64,000 bases of DNA from Flavobacterium humi (GCF_004745595.1 NZ_SRLH01000003.1:62001-126000), one strand, 5' to 3'; shown: positions 44,754-53,403, numbered from the stretch's first letter. Notes: generated from the letters alone by a model not told the origin. Numbers and translations are program-made.

Positions 44754-45563
44754 ATGAAAAAAATTTACTTTTCTTTCTTGACGCTGGTCTTAACTACCGG
44801 TTATGCACAAACGACTATCTTCTCTGAAAATGTGGGCACACCTCCTGGCTCTAATCCTTTGGTAAGCGCCCACACTTTTCAAAATGGTGCTCCGATTCTT
44901 TTTTCAGGAAATGCCGATGCAAGAACATCTACTCCTTCAGACACACCAGGAAATACATACCCTGGCGCTTCAGGCAGCGGATGTGTATTTTTCGGCGGTA
45001 CATCACCAGCAAAGAACCTGACCATCGAAGGCATCAATACACTTGGGTACATTAACCTGGTTTTGTCTTTCGGGCATCAAAAAGGCACAAATGCCGCCAG
45101 TAATGAATTGACTGTCCAGGTAAGCGCTGATGGCACAAACTGGACTCCGTTAACATACACAAGAACTTCAGGAGCAGGAACATCTGTATGGACAATGGTC
45201 ACAGCCACGGGAACAATCCCCTCAACTGCCAACCTAAGGATAAAATTTGAAAATCCGGTTTCTAATATTGGATTCAGGATCGATGACATCAAATTAACAG
45301 GTACCACCGCATTAAATATTACCAAAAACAATGAAATAAGCGGCCTTAAAATTTACCCTAACCCGGCTAAATCCAGCTTATTTGTAACTTCGGACAATTT
45401 CGAAGCAAAACAAGTGGATATTTACAATGTTTTGGGTAAAATGGTACTTTCTACAACCGTTACCAACGCTCCAGTTAACGTATCGGCACTTTCAAGCGGT
45501 GTTTATATGGTAAAAGTAACTGAAGAAGGAAAAACAGCTGCAAGAAAAATAGTGATTCAATAA
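44754..45563 (+). CDS. T9SS type A sorting-domain protein, tail paralogue of the preceding gene
   Basis: 269 residues. A signal peptide (MKKIYFSFLTLVLTTGYAQ) and a cargo of about 170 residues (TIFSENVGTPPGSNPLVSAH, then AKNLTIEGINTLGYINLVLSFGHQKG, then FRIDDIKLTG), a beta-sandwich pattern common in secreted bacteroidetal proteins, precede the T9SS domain (GLKIYPNPAKSSLFVTSDN). The domain is almost identical at DNA level to that of the preceding gene. No enzyme motif is visible. It probably arose by combining a different cargo with a copied sorting tail. Confidence 0.85.
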   Translation: MKKIYFSFLTLVLTTGYAQTTIFSENVGTPPGSNPLVSAHTFQNGAPILFSGNADARTSTPSDTPGNTYPGASGSGCVFFGGTSPAKNLTIEGINTLGYINLVLSFGHQKGTNAASNELTVQVSADGTNWTPLTYTRTSGAGTSVWTMVTATGTIPSTANLRIKFENPVSNIGFRIDDIKLTGTTALNITKNNEISGLKIYPNPAKSSLFVTSDNFEAKQVDIYNVLGKMVLSTTVTNAPVNVSALSSGVYMVKVTEEGKTAARKIVIQ

Positions 45564-45577
45564 TTCATTTCTCACTA
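45354..45577 (+). repeat. 224-bp near-identical repeat, copy B
   Basis: The partner of 44458-44681, offset 896 bases. It continues 14 bases past the stop codon (TTCATTTCTCACTA), which shows that the copied unit was DNA and not just a conserved domain. Confidence 0.85.
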
Positions 45578-45587
45578 ATCCGGAAAT

Positions 45588-45614
45588 GCCCCAATTCACG
45601 TTGGGGCTTTTTTT
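45588..45614 (+). terminator. Terminator of the 44.8-kb T9SS gene
   Basis: GCCCCAA / TTGGGGC with a six-base loop is followed by seven T residues. Confidence 0.88.
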
Positions 45615-45654
45615 ATGGCGGTAAATGCCGGGTTGCTCCTTTCGTATGGAAAAA

Positions 45655-45714
45655 CCTTCGCCTCCCGCATCACTAAAAACAATGCGAAGGGCATCACTAA
45701 AAACAGTGAGAAAG
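45655..45714. repeat. 24-bp tandem repeat with overlapping inverted repeat
   Basis: Two 24-base units (45667-45690 and 45691-45714) both begin GCATCACTAAAAACA and differ at a few positions. CCTTCGC (45655-45661) and GCGAAGG (45684-45690) form an inverted repeat across the first unit. They lie in a 236-base stretch with no convincing gene. Confidence 0.6.
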
Positions 45715-45851
45715 CTAATCACTGTAAAAAGTTTATTTTCAATCAGTTATGCATTTTATCGAAAATATCCTTTCGTTATCGATTAAATTATTTTGTTTCA
45801 ATATCCCGTATTACTTTCGTCAAGAATTTAAACAGTTAATAATCAGAACAT

Positions 45852-46244
45852 ATGAAAATAATTTATTTATTCTTGCTAGTAAATTTCAGTGCTTTAGCCA
45901 ATATCTCGACAGACTCCGTTAAAGGAAACATTCAAAATGCAGAAGCCATCGTAAAAACGGAAGACCCGGTTGCTGCGGTTGCTGTCAAAAAAACAAAAAG
46001 CAACAGTATTTCAGGATTGAAAATCGTTACTTGTGATTCGCAGAAAAGCGGCAAACACATTTATATCATATCCGATATGTATGTAAGGAAAAAAGTCCAT
46101 TTCTATAATGCAACAGGAGAAAAAGTATATTCCATTTCAACAGTGGGCTCGCCAATTTACCTGTCCAAAATGGAAAAGGGAACGTACAAAATAAAAGTTA
46201 CCGAAGGGAACAAAACAGAAACAAAGGATTTTGTCATTAATTAA
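45852..46244 (+). CDS. Small secreted protein with a degenerate T9SS-like domain
   Basis: 130 residues. A signal peptide (IIYLFLLVNFSALA) and a linker of about 45 residues lead to a C-terminal part with the T9SS domain layout (VRKKVHFYNATGEKVYSIST, then LSKMEKGTYKIKVTEGNKTETKDFVIN). The hallmark YPNP motif is replaced by a sequence with VTCDSQKSGKHIYI. It looks like a diverged sorting domain without cargo, similar in size to the 113-residue protein at 43.2 kb. Function unknown. Confidence 0.65.
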   Translation: MKIIYLFLLVNFSALANISTDSVKGNIQNAEAIVKTEDPVAAVAVKKTKSNSISGLKIVTCDSQKSGKHIYIISDMYVRKKVHFYNATGEKVYSISTVGSPIYLSKMEKGTYKIKVTEGNKTETKDFVIN

Positions 46245-46265
46245 TCCCAACAGTTAAAACTTGGG

Positions 46266-46290
46266 GTCCGGTATTTTGCCGGACTTTTTT
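46266..46290 (+). terminator. Terminator upstream of the LuxE-like gene
   Basis: GTCCGG / CCGGAC with a seven-base loop is followed by six T residues; it ends the small secreted-protein gene. Confidence 0.75.
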
Positions 46291-46297
46291 ATTTACT

Positions 46298-46305
46298 TAA
46301 TTTTG
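46298..46305 (+). promoter_or_regulatory. -7 element giving a probably leaderless LuxE-like mRNA
   Basis: TAATTTTG matches TAnnTTTG and only 4 bases separate it from the ATG at 46310. Transcription would begin at or next to the start codon. Confidence 0.5.
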
Positions 46306-46309
46306 GGGA

Positions 46310-47290
46310 ATGTTTTCCACTTCCGATATATTCCACATCGCTTCCAAAAAAGAGTTTGAAAAAACCACGCTCAAGGTATTTCGTTACCAATACGACAACA
46401 ATGCGGTATACCGGCAATTTTGCGAATTCTTAAAAAAGGACAAGACAAACGTGAAAACCTTGTCCCAGATTCCGTTTTTGCCCATTCAGTTTTTCAAAAG
46501 CCATGATGTCCTGAGCTCGCCCGAAGCGGTACAGATTACCTTCACCAGCAGCGGCACCACCGGAATGAGCACCAGCAGGCATATGGTAACCGATTTGTCT
46601 TTTTATGAAGAAAGTTTCCGCTTGGGGTTTTCCCAATTTTACGGCAACATAGAAGATTATGTCATTTTAGCCTTGCTCCCTTCCTATTTGGAACGCGAAG
46701 GTTCTTCCCTGATTTATATGGCCGAAGACCTGATTAAACGCTCCAATAAGCCCGATAGCGGCTTCTACCTGAACAATTATGACGAGTTGACCACCAAGTT
46801 GGTTTCGTTGGACAACGCCGGGCAAAACGTCATTTTAATTGGCGTGACGTACGCCTTGCTGGATTTGATCGAAAACCGGGAATTCAACCTCAAGAACACC
46901 ATCATTATGGAAACAGGAGGCATGAAAGGCAAACGGAAGGAAATGATACGGGAAGAACTCCACCAAACCCTTTGCAAAGGTTTTGGCGTGTCCGAAATCC
47001 ATTCCGAATACGGCATGACCGAATTGCTTTCACAAGCGTATTCCTTAGGCGACGGCATATTCGAGTGCCCTAACTGGATGCAGGTCCTGATCCGCGATAC
47101 GGAAGATGCCTTGACTTATGTTAATGAAGGAAAAACCGGCGGCATCAATGTCATCGACCTGGCCAACATCAATTCCTGCTCTTTTATTGCCACCCAGGAT
47201 TTGGGCAAAAAGACCGCAAACAATTCCTTTGAAGTATTGGGCCGATTTGACAATTCGGATATCCGGGGATGCAACCTGATGGTGCTTTAA
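46310..47290 (+). CDS. LuxE-family acyl-protein synthetase-like protein
   Basis: 326 residues resembling the acyl-protein synthetase family (LuxE; adenylate-forming). The phosphate-binding-like motif FTSSGTTGMSTSRHMV is at about 82-97, followed by YVILALLPSYLEREGSSLIYMAEDLI. Later NTIIMETGGMKGKRKEM and SEYGMTELLSQAYS are typical of adenylating enzymes. No LuxC/LuxD partner is nearby, so bioluminescence is not implied. It probably activates an acyl group for an unknown acceptor. The next plus-strand gene (48.8 kb) encodes a phosphopantetheinyl transferase. Confidence 0.82.
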   Translation: MFSTSDIFHIASKKEFEKTTLKVFRYQYDNNAVYRQFCEFLKKDKTNVKTLSQIPFLPIQFFKSHDVLSSPEAVQITFTSSGTTGMSTSRHMVTDLSFYEESFRLGFSQFYGNIEDYVILALLPSYLEREGSSLIYMAEDLIKRSNKPDSGFYLNNYDELTTKLVSLDNAGQNVILIGVTYALLDLIENREFNLKNTIIMETGGMKGKRKEMIREELHQTLCKGFGVSEIHSEYGMTELLSQAYSLGDGIFECPNWMQVLIRDTEDALTYVNEGKTGGINVIDLANINSCSFIATQDLGKKTANNSFEVLGRFDNSDIRGCNLMVL

Positions 47291-47293
47291 AAT

Positions 47294-47320
47294 AAAAAAC
47301 CCTCACTTTTCAGCAAGGGT
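47294..47320 (-). terminator. Terminator of ahcY
   Basis: On the minus strand ACCCTTGCT / AGTGAGGGT (9 bp with two G-U pairs) has a GAAA tetraloop and a T-run behind it. Confidence 0.75.
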
Positions 47321-47344
47321 CTTTCTGTCATATAAGAAACTTTA

Positions 47345-48661
47345 TTAGTATCTGTAGTATTCCGGTTTGAATGGCCCTTGTACTTCTACTCCAATATAAG
47401 CTGCTTGTTCCGCATTTAGGGTTTCCAATTCCACACCTAATTTAGCCAGGTGAAGCGCGGCAACTTTTTCATCCAGGTGTTTCGGCAACATATACACTTC
47501 GTTTTTGTACGAAGCGCTGTTTTTCCACAATTCGATTTGCGCCAAAGTCTGGTTGGTGAAAGAATTACTCATCACAAAACTTGGATGTCCTGTAGCACAG
47601 CCTAAATTTACCAAACGCCCTTCAGCCAAAATGATAACATCTTTCCCGGCAATAGTATATTTATCTACCTGAGGTTTGATCTCGATTTTTGAAGCACCGT
47701 GGTTTTTGTTTAACCAGGCCATGTCAATTTCGTTATCGAAGTGCCCGATGTTACATACGATCGTTTTGTCTTTCATTTGTTCGAAATGACTTCCCATCAC
47801 GATATCTTTGTTTCCTGTAGTGGTAATGATAATATCGGCATTGCCAACAACAGTGTTCAGTTTTTTCACTTCAAAACCGTCCATAGCGGCCTGTAAAGCA
47901 CAGATCGGATCGATTTCGGTAACCGTTACGATAGAACCGGCGCCACGGAAAGAAGCTGCAGTTCCTTTACCCACATCACCATAACCGCAAACTACTACTC
48001 TTTTTCCAGCCAACATGATGTCTGTAGCACGACGGATAGCATCTACAGCTGATTCTTTACAACCGTATTTGTTATCGAATTTGGATTTGGTCACAGAATC
48101 GTTTACGTTGATTGCCGGCATGAACAATGTCCCGTTTTTCATTCTTTCGTACAAACGGTGCACTCCTGTAGTTGTTTCTTCTGACAAACCTTTGATTCCA
48201 GGGATCAATTCAGGGTAACGGTCAAAAACCATGTTCGTTAAATCCCCACCATCATCCAAAATCATGTTCAACGGCTTTCTGTCTTCTCCAAAGAATAAAG
48301 TCTGTTCAATACACCAGTCGAAAGATTCTTCATCAAGGCCTTTCCAAGCGTATACCTGGATTCCTGCGGCAGCGATAGCAGCAGCAGCCTGATCCTGCGT
48401 AGAGAAAATGTTACAGGAAGACCAGGTAACTTCAGCGCCAAGGGCAATTAAAGTCTCGATTAAAACCGCAGTCTGGATGGTCATGTGCAAACATCCGGCG
48501 ATACGCGCACCTTTAAGAGGCTGCTCGTTTTTATATTCAGCACGAAGCGCCATTAATCCCGGCATTTCGGCTTCTGCCAATTCAATTTCTTTTCTTCCCC
48601 AGGCTGCAAGCGAAATATCTTTCACTTTATAAGCCACAAATGGTAATGTCGTTGTACTCAT
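47345..48661 (-). CDS. ahcY: Adenosylhomocysteinase
   Basis: 438 residues. It hydrolyses S-adenosylhomocysteine to adenosine and homocysteine, recycling the methyl cycle. The NAD-binding motif is [21 protein letters not shown], and the substrate pocket residues are in [15 protein letters not shown]. The C-terminal FKPEYYRY, whose Lys reaches the NAD site of the partner subunit, is intact. Its terminator lies directly downstream and its own -7 element is at 48693-48700. Confidence 0.97.
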   Translation of the reverse strand: MSTTTLPFVAYKVKDISLAAWGRKEIELAEAEMPGLMALRAEYKNEQPLKGARIAGCLHMTIQTAVLIETLIALGAEVTWSSCNIFSTQDQAAAAIAAAGIQVYAWKGLDEESFDWCIEQTLFFGEDRKPLNMILDDGGDLTNMVFDRYPELIPGIKGLSEETTTGVHRLYERMKNGTLFMPAINVNDSVTKSKFDNKYGCKESAVDAIRRATDIMLAGKRVVVCGYGDVGKGTAASFRGAGSIVTVTEIDPICALQAAMDGFEVKKLNTVVGNADIIITTTGNKDIVMGSHFEQMKDKTIVCNIGHFDNEIDMAWLNKNHGASKIEIKPQVDKYTIAGKDVIILAEGRLVNLGCATGHPSFVMSNSFTNQTLAQIELWKNSASYKNEVYMLPKHLDEKVAALHLAKLGVELETLNAEQAAYIGVEVQGPFKPEYYRY

Positions 48662-48692
48662 CTATTGTATATTTGTATTATCAAAATTTTGC

Positions 48693-48700
48693 CAAAATTA
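48693..48700 (-). promoter_or_regulatory. -7 element of ahcY
   Basis: The minus strand reads TAATTTTG, a TAnnTTTG match, 31 bases before the ATG. Confidence 0.5.
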
Positions 48701-48786
48701 CGGAATTACTTTTTATTTATAGAATGATCTGCTTTTTTTGTGATTTGTTTATCTTTATAATCTTTTGAAAAACAACAAAATACTAA

Positions 48787-49464
48787 ATGCCTTTACATAA
48801 AGTTATCAATATCAACCCATCAACGTCTATTTTTCTATGGGAAATAACCGAATCTTTTGAAGATTTGTTTGATGAAGTACAACTAAACGACGTGAACCTG
48901 ATCCGGCTCAACACCATGAAATCAGAACTCCACCAACGTGGTTTTTTGAGTGTCCGGAAATTATTGGCCCATTGCGGCTATACCGATTTTGACCTGGTGT
49001 ACGACCAAAGCGGAAAGCCTTTCCTAAAAGACGGCAAGCACATTTCCATATCCCATTCGCATGCTTTTTCGGCTATTGCCCTGAGCAGCCAGAACATTGG
49101 GATTGACCTGGAGCTGGTTAAGGAAAAAGTACTCCGCCTTTCGCCTCGTTTTATGGATACTTCCCATTTGTCCGGATTGCCTGAAAGCGACCGGATGAAA
49201 AAAGCAACGATTATCTGGGGCATCAAGGAATCTGTATTCAAACTTAAAAACGAACCCGGCATTAGTTTTATCGACCATATTTTTGAAAGCCCTTTCCAGT
49301 TATCCGACAAAAACTGCACAGCCGAACTCCGCTTTAACGATACCGTGGAATCTTTTGCGATCCATTTTGAAAGCCTGTTAACAGAACCAGGCCAGGACAC
49401 TGGAATAGCAGAAAATTATATGATAGTGTGTACCCTGGAAAACGAAATGTTGCTTGACGCTTAG
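48787..49464 (+). CDS. 4'-phosphopantetheinyl transferase (Sfp-type)
   Basis: 225 residues. It moves the phosphopantetheine arm of CoA onto a carrier protein. The Mg-binding motif is IGIDLE (Asp107, Glu109), and the second motif WGIKESVFKL (Trp144, Lys147, Glu148) fits the (F/W)-xx-KE-xxxK signature. The usual substrate contact HISISHSH is at residues 85-92. It is a single gene; its end overlaps the convergent small membrane gene by four bases. The target carrier protein is not in the window. Confidence 0.92.
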   Translation: MPLHKVININPSTSIFLWEITESFEDLFDEVQLNDVNLIRLNTMKSELHQRGFLSVRKLLAHCGYTDFDLVYDQSGKPFLKDGKHISISHSHAFSAIALSSQNIGIDLELVKEKVLRLSPRFMDTSHLSGLPESDRMKKATIIWGIKESVFKLKNEPGISFIDHIFESPFQLSDKNCTAELRFNDTVESFAIHFESLLTEPGQDTGIAENYMIVCTLENEMLLDA

Positions 49465-49748
49465 AGAATTATTGTATTCAAAAAGATTTCGAGAAGGCTC
49501 GTTACCACACTGGCCAGGATGAGATTAAAAACCAGTTTGGGCTTTTGCTGCGATAAAATAGCGCCATTGACAAACATACAGGCCAACACTACCAGTGTTA
49601 ATTGAATCATCTGAAACAGGGAAGTACCGTTTTTAAGCACATACATTGCTGCAGCCGAACCCAAACAACTTTGCCCGATGATAGCCAATGTTGCAAATCC
49701 TAAATACCCTTTTTTGAAATCTTCGAATGTTTTTTGATACAGTGTCAT
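49461..49748 (-). CDS. Small membrane protein, unknown function
   Basis: 95 residues with three hydrophobic segments (LGFATLAIIGQSCLGSAAAMYVL, FQMIQLTLVVLACMFVNGAIL, LVFNLILASVVTSLLEIFLNTIIL), a Lys-rich start and a QQKPK turn. I do not recognise the family. A clean -7 element lies upstream (49768-49775), and its 3' end overlaps the phosphopantetheinyl transferase gene by four bases, which argues for a genuine gene. Confidence 0.72.
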   Translation of the reverse strand: MTLYQKTFEDFKKGYLGFATLAIIGQSCLGSAAAMYVLKNGTSLFQMIQLTLVVLACMFVNGAILSQQKPKLVFNLILASVVTSLLEIFLNTIIL

Positions 49749-49767
49749 AATTTGTGATTTTATTACA

Positions 49768-49775
49768 CAAAGTTA
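49768..49775 (-). promoter_or_regulatory. -7 element of the small membrane-protein gene
   Basis: The minus strand reads TAACTTTG, an exact TAnnTTTG, 19 bases before the ATG. Confidence 0.5.
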
Positions 49776-49822
49776 TGCCTGGTGGAAGGCTCCTGTTTAT
49801 GACCGAAATCATAAAGCCTGGA

Positions 49823-50419
49823 TTATCGGTATACTTTCCTTCCGATGATTTGGATCTCACCCTTTTTTTCCATCGATTTTATTGCCCTGATGACGGTTTC
49901 TACCCGCAAACCGGTCAGGTCTGCCATTTGCTGGCGGGTCAGGTCGATCCTGTGGCCGTCTTTTCCTTTTTCGATTTTAAAAAATGTTATCGAATAATCC
50001 ATCAGTTTGAGCAATCGGTGTTCCGGTTCCTGTGAAGAGATTTCGGCAGCCATCACCGATTTATAGTGAAGCCTTTGCGCCAGGTTTTCGATAATTGCCA
50101 GGGAAACCTGTGCATTCTCCCGGATAAGGCTTAAAAACGCTGTTTTTGGCACCAACAGTATTTCACAATCGGTTACTGCAATGGCATTGGCCGGATATAC
50201 CCGTTCCAGGAACAACGGCGGCTCGCCAAAACTTTGGCCATCGTGGAAAAATCCCTGCACGAATTCTTTTCCGTCGTCATTAAAGTTGCACATTTTTACC
50301 TCACCTGAAACAATCTGGTAATAATGTGCCGGAAAATTGCCTTCTTCAAAAATGGTTTCTCCCTTATTGTATTTTTTCCTGGCAGCCTGGTAAGATTCCA
50401 ATAACTTTTCCGTTATCAT
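49823..50419 (-). CDS. Crp/Fnr-family transcriptional regulator
   Basis: 198 residues. A cyclic-nucleotide-binding-like beta-barrel (about 14-110; KGETIFEEGNFPAHYYQIVSGEVKM, then GFFHDGQSFGEPPLFLERVYPANAIAVTDCEIL) is followed by a long helix and a winged HTH with LTRQQMADLTGLRVETVIRAIKSMEKKG (about 157-184). No N-terminal cysteine cluster is present, so it is not an oxygen-sensing FNR. Its ligand and targets are unknown. It is transcribed divergently from the GGGP synthase-like gene. Confidence 0.92.
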   Translation of the reverse strand: MITEKLLESYQAARKKYNKGETIFEEGNFPAHYYQIVSGEVKMCNFNDDGKEFVQGFFHDGQSFGEPPLFLERVYPANAIAVTDCEILLVPKTAFLSLIRENAQVSLAIIENLAQRLHYKSVMAAEISSQEPEHRLLKLMDYSITFFKIEKGKDGHRIDLTRQQMADLTGLRVETVIRAIKSMEKKGEIQIIGRKVYR

Positions 50420-50442
50420 CGGTGGTTTTCTAAAGATCCCTA

Positions 50443-50450
50443 CAAAAATA
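50443..50450 (-). promoter_or_regulatory. -7 element of the Crp/Fnr gene
   Basis: The minus strand reads TATTTTTG, a TAnnTTTG match, 23 bases before the ATG. Confidence 0.5.
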
Positions 50451-50518
50451 CCATTATAATTTTATTGATTTTAAAAAAGGGCTACTTTTACCGAATCAAT
50501 TAAGCAAATTGAAAAACA

Positions 50519-51226
50519 ATGTTTTATACTGAAATTTTAGAGGCGAAAAAAAACAGCCGCAAACTGCTGGCCATCCTTCTCGACCCTGATAAAATCGAAA
50601 TGGGATCCGTACCTGCGCTGGCCCGTAAAATCAACGAATCCCCGGCCACGCACATTTTTGTGGGCGGAAGCATTGTAAATGCCGGCATCATTGACGGGCT
50701 GATTATTACCCTAAAACAGGAAACCACGCTGCCTATCGTCCTTTTCCCGGGAAACCCTTCCCAGATTTCAAAAGAAGCCGATGCCATTTTGTTCCTGACA
50801 TTGTTATCGGGCAGGAATCCCGATTATCTGATAGAGCATCAGGTAAATGCTGTCCCTTTCCTTAAAAAAACCAACCTGGAAGTCATTTCTACCGGTTATA
50901 TCCTTATAGAAAGCGGCACGAAGACTGCAGTGGAGCGGGTAAGCAAAACAGAACCTTTAGACCGAAACAATTCCGATTATGTCCTGCAAACGGCACAAGC
51001 CGGCGAATATATAGGCAATGACCTGCTGTACCTGGAAGCCGGCAGCGGCGCCAAACAACCTGTCCCGTTGGAAATGATAGCAAAAACCGCACAAAACACC
51101 CGTGTCCCTTTGATCGTAGGTGGTGGCATCCGTACCAAAGAAGCCATTGATGCCGCATATCAGGCCGGTGCAGACCTGGTGGTTATCGGGACTGCTTTTG
51201 AAAACGACATAAATTTCTTCAGCTAA
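50519..51226 (+). CDS. Geranylgeranylglyceryl phosphate synthase-like protein (PcrB/GGGPS family)
   Basis: 235 residues in a TIM-barrel. The GGGPS/PcrB signatures are LLAILLDPDKI, FVGGSIVNAG, LFPGNPSQISKEADAILFLTLLSGRNPDYLI and YLEAGSGAKQPV, ending with the phosphate-binding IVGGGIRTKEAIDAAYQAGADLVVIGTAFE. The family joins a polyprenyl diphosphate to glycerol-1-phosphate, as in archaeal lipid synthesis. The bacterial role in flavobacteria is unclear, and no glycerol-1-phosphate dehydrogenase is seen here. The stop codon overlaps the pnuC start by one base. Confidence 0.92.
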   Translation: MFYTEILEAKKNSRKLLAILLDPDKIEMGSVPALARKINESPATHIFVGGSIVNAGIIDGLIITLKQETTLPIVLFPGNPSQISKEADAILFLTLLSGRNPDYLIEHQVNAVPFLKKTNLEVISTGYILIESGTKTAVERVSKTEPLDRNNSDYVLQTAQAGEYIGNDLLYLEAGSGAKQPVPLEMIAKTAQNTRVPLIVGGGIRTKEAIDAAYQAGADLVVIGTAFENDINFFS

Positions 51227-51843
51227 TGTTTGAATACCTTTTTTCCCAATATAAAAACTACCCAACTTACGAAATCGCACTGGAGGTATCGGCAATCCTT
51301 TTTGGGCTGTTAAGCGTTTGGTATGCCAAAAAAAACAACATCCTGGTTTTTCCAACCGGAATCATCAACACTGCAATTTACACGTACCTGCTCTGGAAAT
51401 GGTCGCTGCTTGGCGATATGATGATTAACGCCTATTACGTTATCATGAGCATTTATGGCTGGTACCATTGGACAAGGAAAAAAGATGATGTGGAAGAATT
51501 CCCGATCTCGAAGATGACCCTTTCGGAAAAAAAATGGTCCCTCTTCATTTTTGCCGCAACCGTTTCCTTTGTAGCATTAGTTTATACATTTTTTAATAAA
51601 TTTACACACTGGACATCCTACGTAGATACCATTGTCACAGGGATTTTCTTTGCGGGCATGTGGCTGATGGCAAGACGGAAAATAGAAAACTGGATCTTAT
51701 GGATCATAGGGGATATTATTTCGGTGCCAATGTATTTTGTGAAAGGGTATTCGTTTACGAGCATTCAATATTTAATTTTTACAATCCTGGCCGTTTCGGC
51801 TTATTTAGAATGGAGGAAAGCATTACAACAAAAAGCGGTTTAG
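51226..51843 (+). CDS. pnuC: Nicotinamide riboside transporter PnuC
   Basis: 205 residues with about seven hydrophobic helices and the PnuC pattern LSVWYAKKNNILVFPTGIINTAIYTYLLWKWSLLGDMMINAYYVIMSIYGWYHW, including the tryptophan-rich substrate pocket. It takes up NAD precursors by facilitated diffusion. It overlaps the preceding synthase gene (TAATG) and the next gene (34 bases). The usual partner kinase NadR is not next to it in this window. Confidence 0.92.
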   Translation: MFEYLFSQYKNYPTYEIALEVSAILFGLLSVWYAKKNNILVFPTGIINTAIYTYLLWKWSLLGDMMINAYYVIMSIYGWYHWTRKKDDVEEFPISKMTLSEKKWSLFIFAATVSFVALVYTFFNKFTHWTSYVDTIVTGIFFAGMWLMARRKIENWILWIIGDIISVPMYFVKGYSFTSIQYLIFTILAVSAYLEWRKALQQKAV

Positions 51844-53402
51844 CAAAAACATACGGGTTTACAGAGGCAGATTTTGAACAGATCCATGCCGAAGGGATTC
51901 CATTGGAAAAAATCTCAAACGAACTTTTCATTTTCCAGTCCGGGATTTCAAAAATCGTTTTAGAGAAACCCGCCATAATCAACGATGGCATTTTTTCCTT
52001 GTCTGAAACCGAAACCCTTTATTTTGCTGAGATTTTCGAGAGGAAAAAAGAAAAATTCCAGTTGGAGAAATTCGTTCCGGCTTCCGGGGCAGCCAGTAGG
52101 ATGTTCCAATTTTTGAGTGAATTCCTGAAAGAATTCAAACCCGATTCAGAATCGATAAACGCTTATATCAACCGGACGCAAAACTCTTTGCTTTCTGTTT
52201 TTTTGATCGGAATGGACAAATTCCCGTTCTTCAAAAGCATCGACAAACGGTTAAACGAAAAATATGCAGATTTCCAATCGTGGGAAAAAGACAAAAAAAA
52301 CTATTTCTTCATCAAGACCTTATTGGATGCCGATGAGTTTGATTTTTGCAATAAACCTAAAGGAATCCTGCCTTTCCACAATTATTCAGGACAAATCCTG
52401 ACTCCTATTGAAGAACACCTGAAGGAAGCGGTACACTATTCGGCATCGAATGGCGTGGCAAAAATACATTTTACGATTTCTTCAGAACACCAGGCGGCTT
52501 TTGAGGGGATTATCCGGGAAACCCAATCCGATTTTGAAAAAAAATCAGGTTTTTCCATCCATCCTTCTTTTTCCAAACAACACAGCAGCACTAACACTAT
52601 TGCCGTAAACTCGGGCAACAACCCTTTACGCAATGACTCGGGGCAATTGATTTTAAGGCCGGGCGGACACGGAGCGCTAATCAATAATTTAAACCAGAGC
52701 CTTTCCGATATCGTTTTTATAAAAAACATAGACAATGTCAGCCATAACGATATCGACGCTATTTCGCTTTATAAAAAAGTCCTGGGCGGTTATTTGATTA
52801 CGCTTCAGAAAAAAGTATTCGACAACCTGAAACAGCTTAACAATCCTGATATTAAAAAAGAAGATATCCTGAAAATACAGCATTTTATTGAAAATGACCT
52901 CCACATCAAAACCACAGCGAATTTTGCAGAATACAAAAAAGAAAGCCGTATCAAGCACCTCAAATCCCTGCTAGATAAGCCCATACGTGTTTGCGGAATG
53001 GTGAAAAACGAAAATGAGCCGGGAGGCGGACCGTTCTGGATTCGGGAGAAAAACGGGAATATTTCCCTGCAAATTGTAGAAAGCTCTCAAATAGACCTGC
53101 AGAACGAGCGCCAATGGCATATTTTCAAATCGGCGACGCATTTCAATCCGGTGGATATTGTTTGCGGGCTGAAAAACCACAAAGGAGAAAAATTCAACCT
53201 TCAGGATTTTGTAGATCCGGACAGCGGGTTCATTGTCGAAAAAAGCAAGAACGGCACCCAATACAAGGCATACGAACTGCCCGGGTTATGGAATGGCGCC
53301 ATGGCAAACTGGATCACCATTTTTATCGAAGTACCTTTGGTTACCTTCAACCCTGTGAAGACCGTTAACGACCTATTGAAACCCAATCATCAGCCACAAT
53401 AA
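51810..53402 (+). CDS. DUF4301 family protein
   Basis: About 530 residues from the ATG at 51810 (MEESITTKSGLAKTYGFTE). The frame is open further upstream, but that would read through the pnuC coding region. The long soluble protein contains FVPASGAASRMFQFLSEF, LRPGGHGALINNLNQ and RVCGMVKNENEPGGGPFWI, motifs typical of DUF4301, which is restricted to Bacteroidota and has a nucleotidyl-transferase-like appearance. It sits between pnuC and arfB with overlaps or small gaps, so an NAD-related or maintenance role is possible but unproven. Confidence 0.85.
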   Translation: MEESITTKSGLAKTYGFTEADFEQIHAEGIPLEKISNELFIFQSGISKIVLEKPAIINDGIFSLSETETLYFAEIFERKKEKFQLEKFVPASGAASRMFQFLSEFLKEFKPDSESINAYINRTQNSLLSVFLIGMDKFPFFKSIDKRLNEKYADFQSWEKDKKNYFFIKTLLDADEFDFCNKPKGILPFHNYSGQILTPIEEHLKEAVHYSASNGVAKIHFTISSEHQAAFEGIIRETQSDFEKKSGFSIHPSFSKQHSSTNTIAVNSGNNPLRNDSGQLILRPGGHGALINNLNQSLSDIVFIKNIDNVSHNDIDAISLYKKVLGGYLITLQKKVFDNLKQLNNPDIKKEDILKIQHFIENDLHIKTTANFAEYKKESRIKHLKSLLDKPIRVCGMVKNENEPGGGPFWIREKNGNISLQIVESSQIDLQNERQWHIFKSATHFNPVDIVCGLKNHKGEKFNLQDFVDPDSGFIVEKSKNGTQYKAYELPGLWNGAMANWITIFIEVPLVTFNPVKTVNDLLKPNHQPQ

Positions 53403-53403
53403 A

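Noticed and set aside
45667..45714. Possible CRISPR-like repeat
   Set aside because: There are only two directly adjacent 24-base units without spacers and no cas genes, so it is not an array.
45615..45839. 74-residue reading frame after the second T9SS terminator
   Set aside because: It begins in the terminator T-run and is largely made by the 24-bp tandem repeat; no signal peptide or family pattern.
46310..47290. Bioluminescence locus
   Set aside because: Only a LuxE-like gene is present; luxA, luxB, luxC and luxD are absent.
51660..51809. Extended N-terminus of the DUF4301 protein
   Set aside because: It would read through pnuC in another frame; the family-like start is the ATG at 51810.
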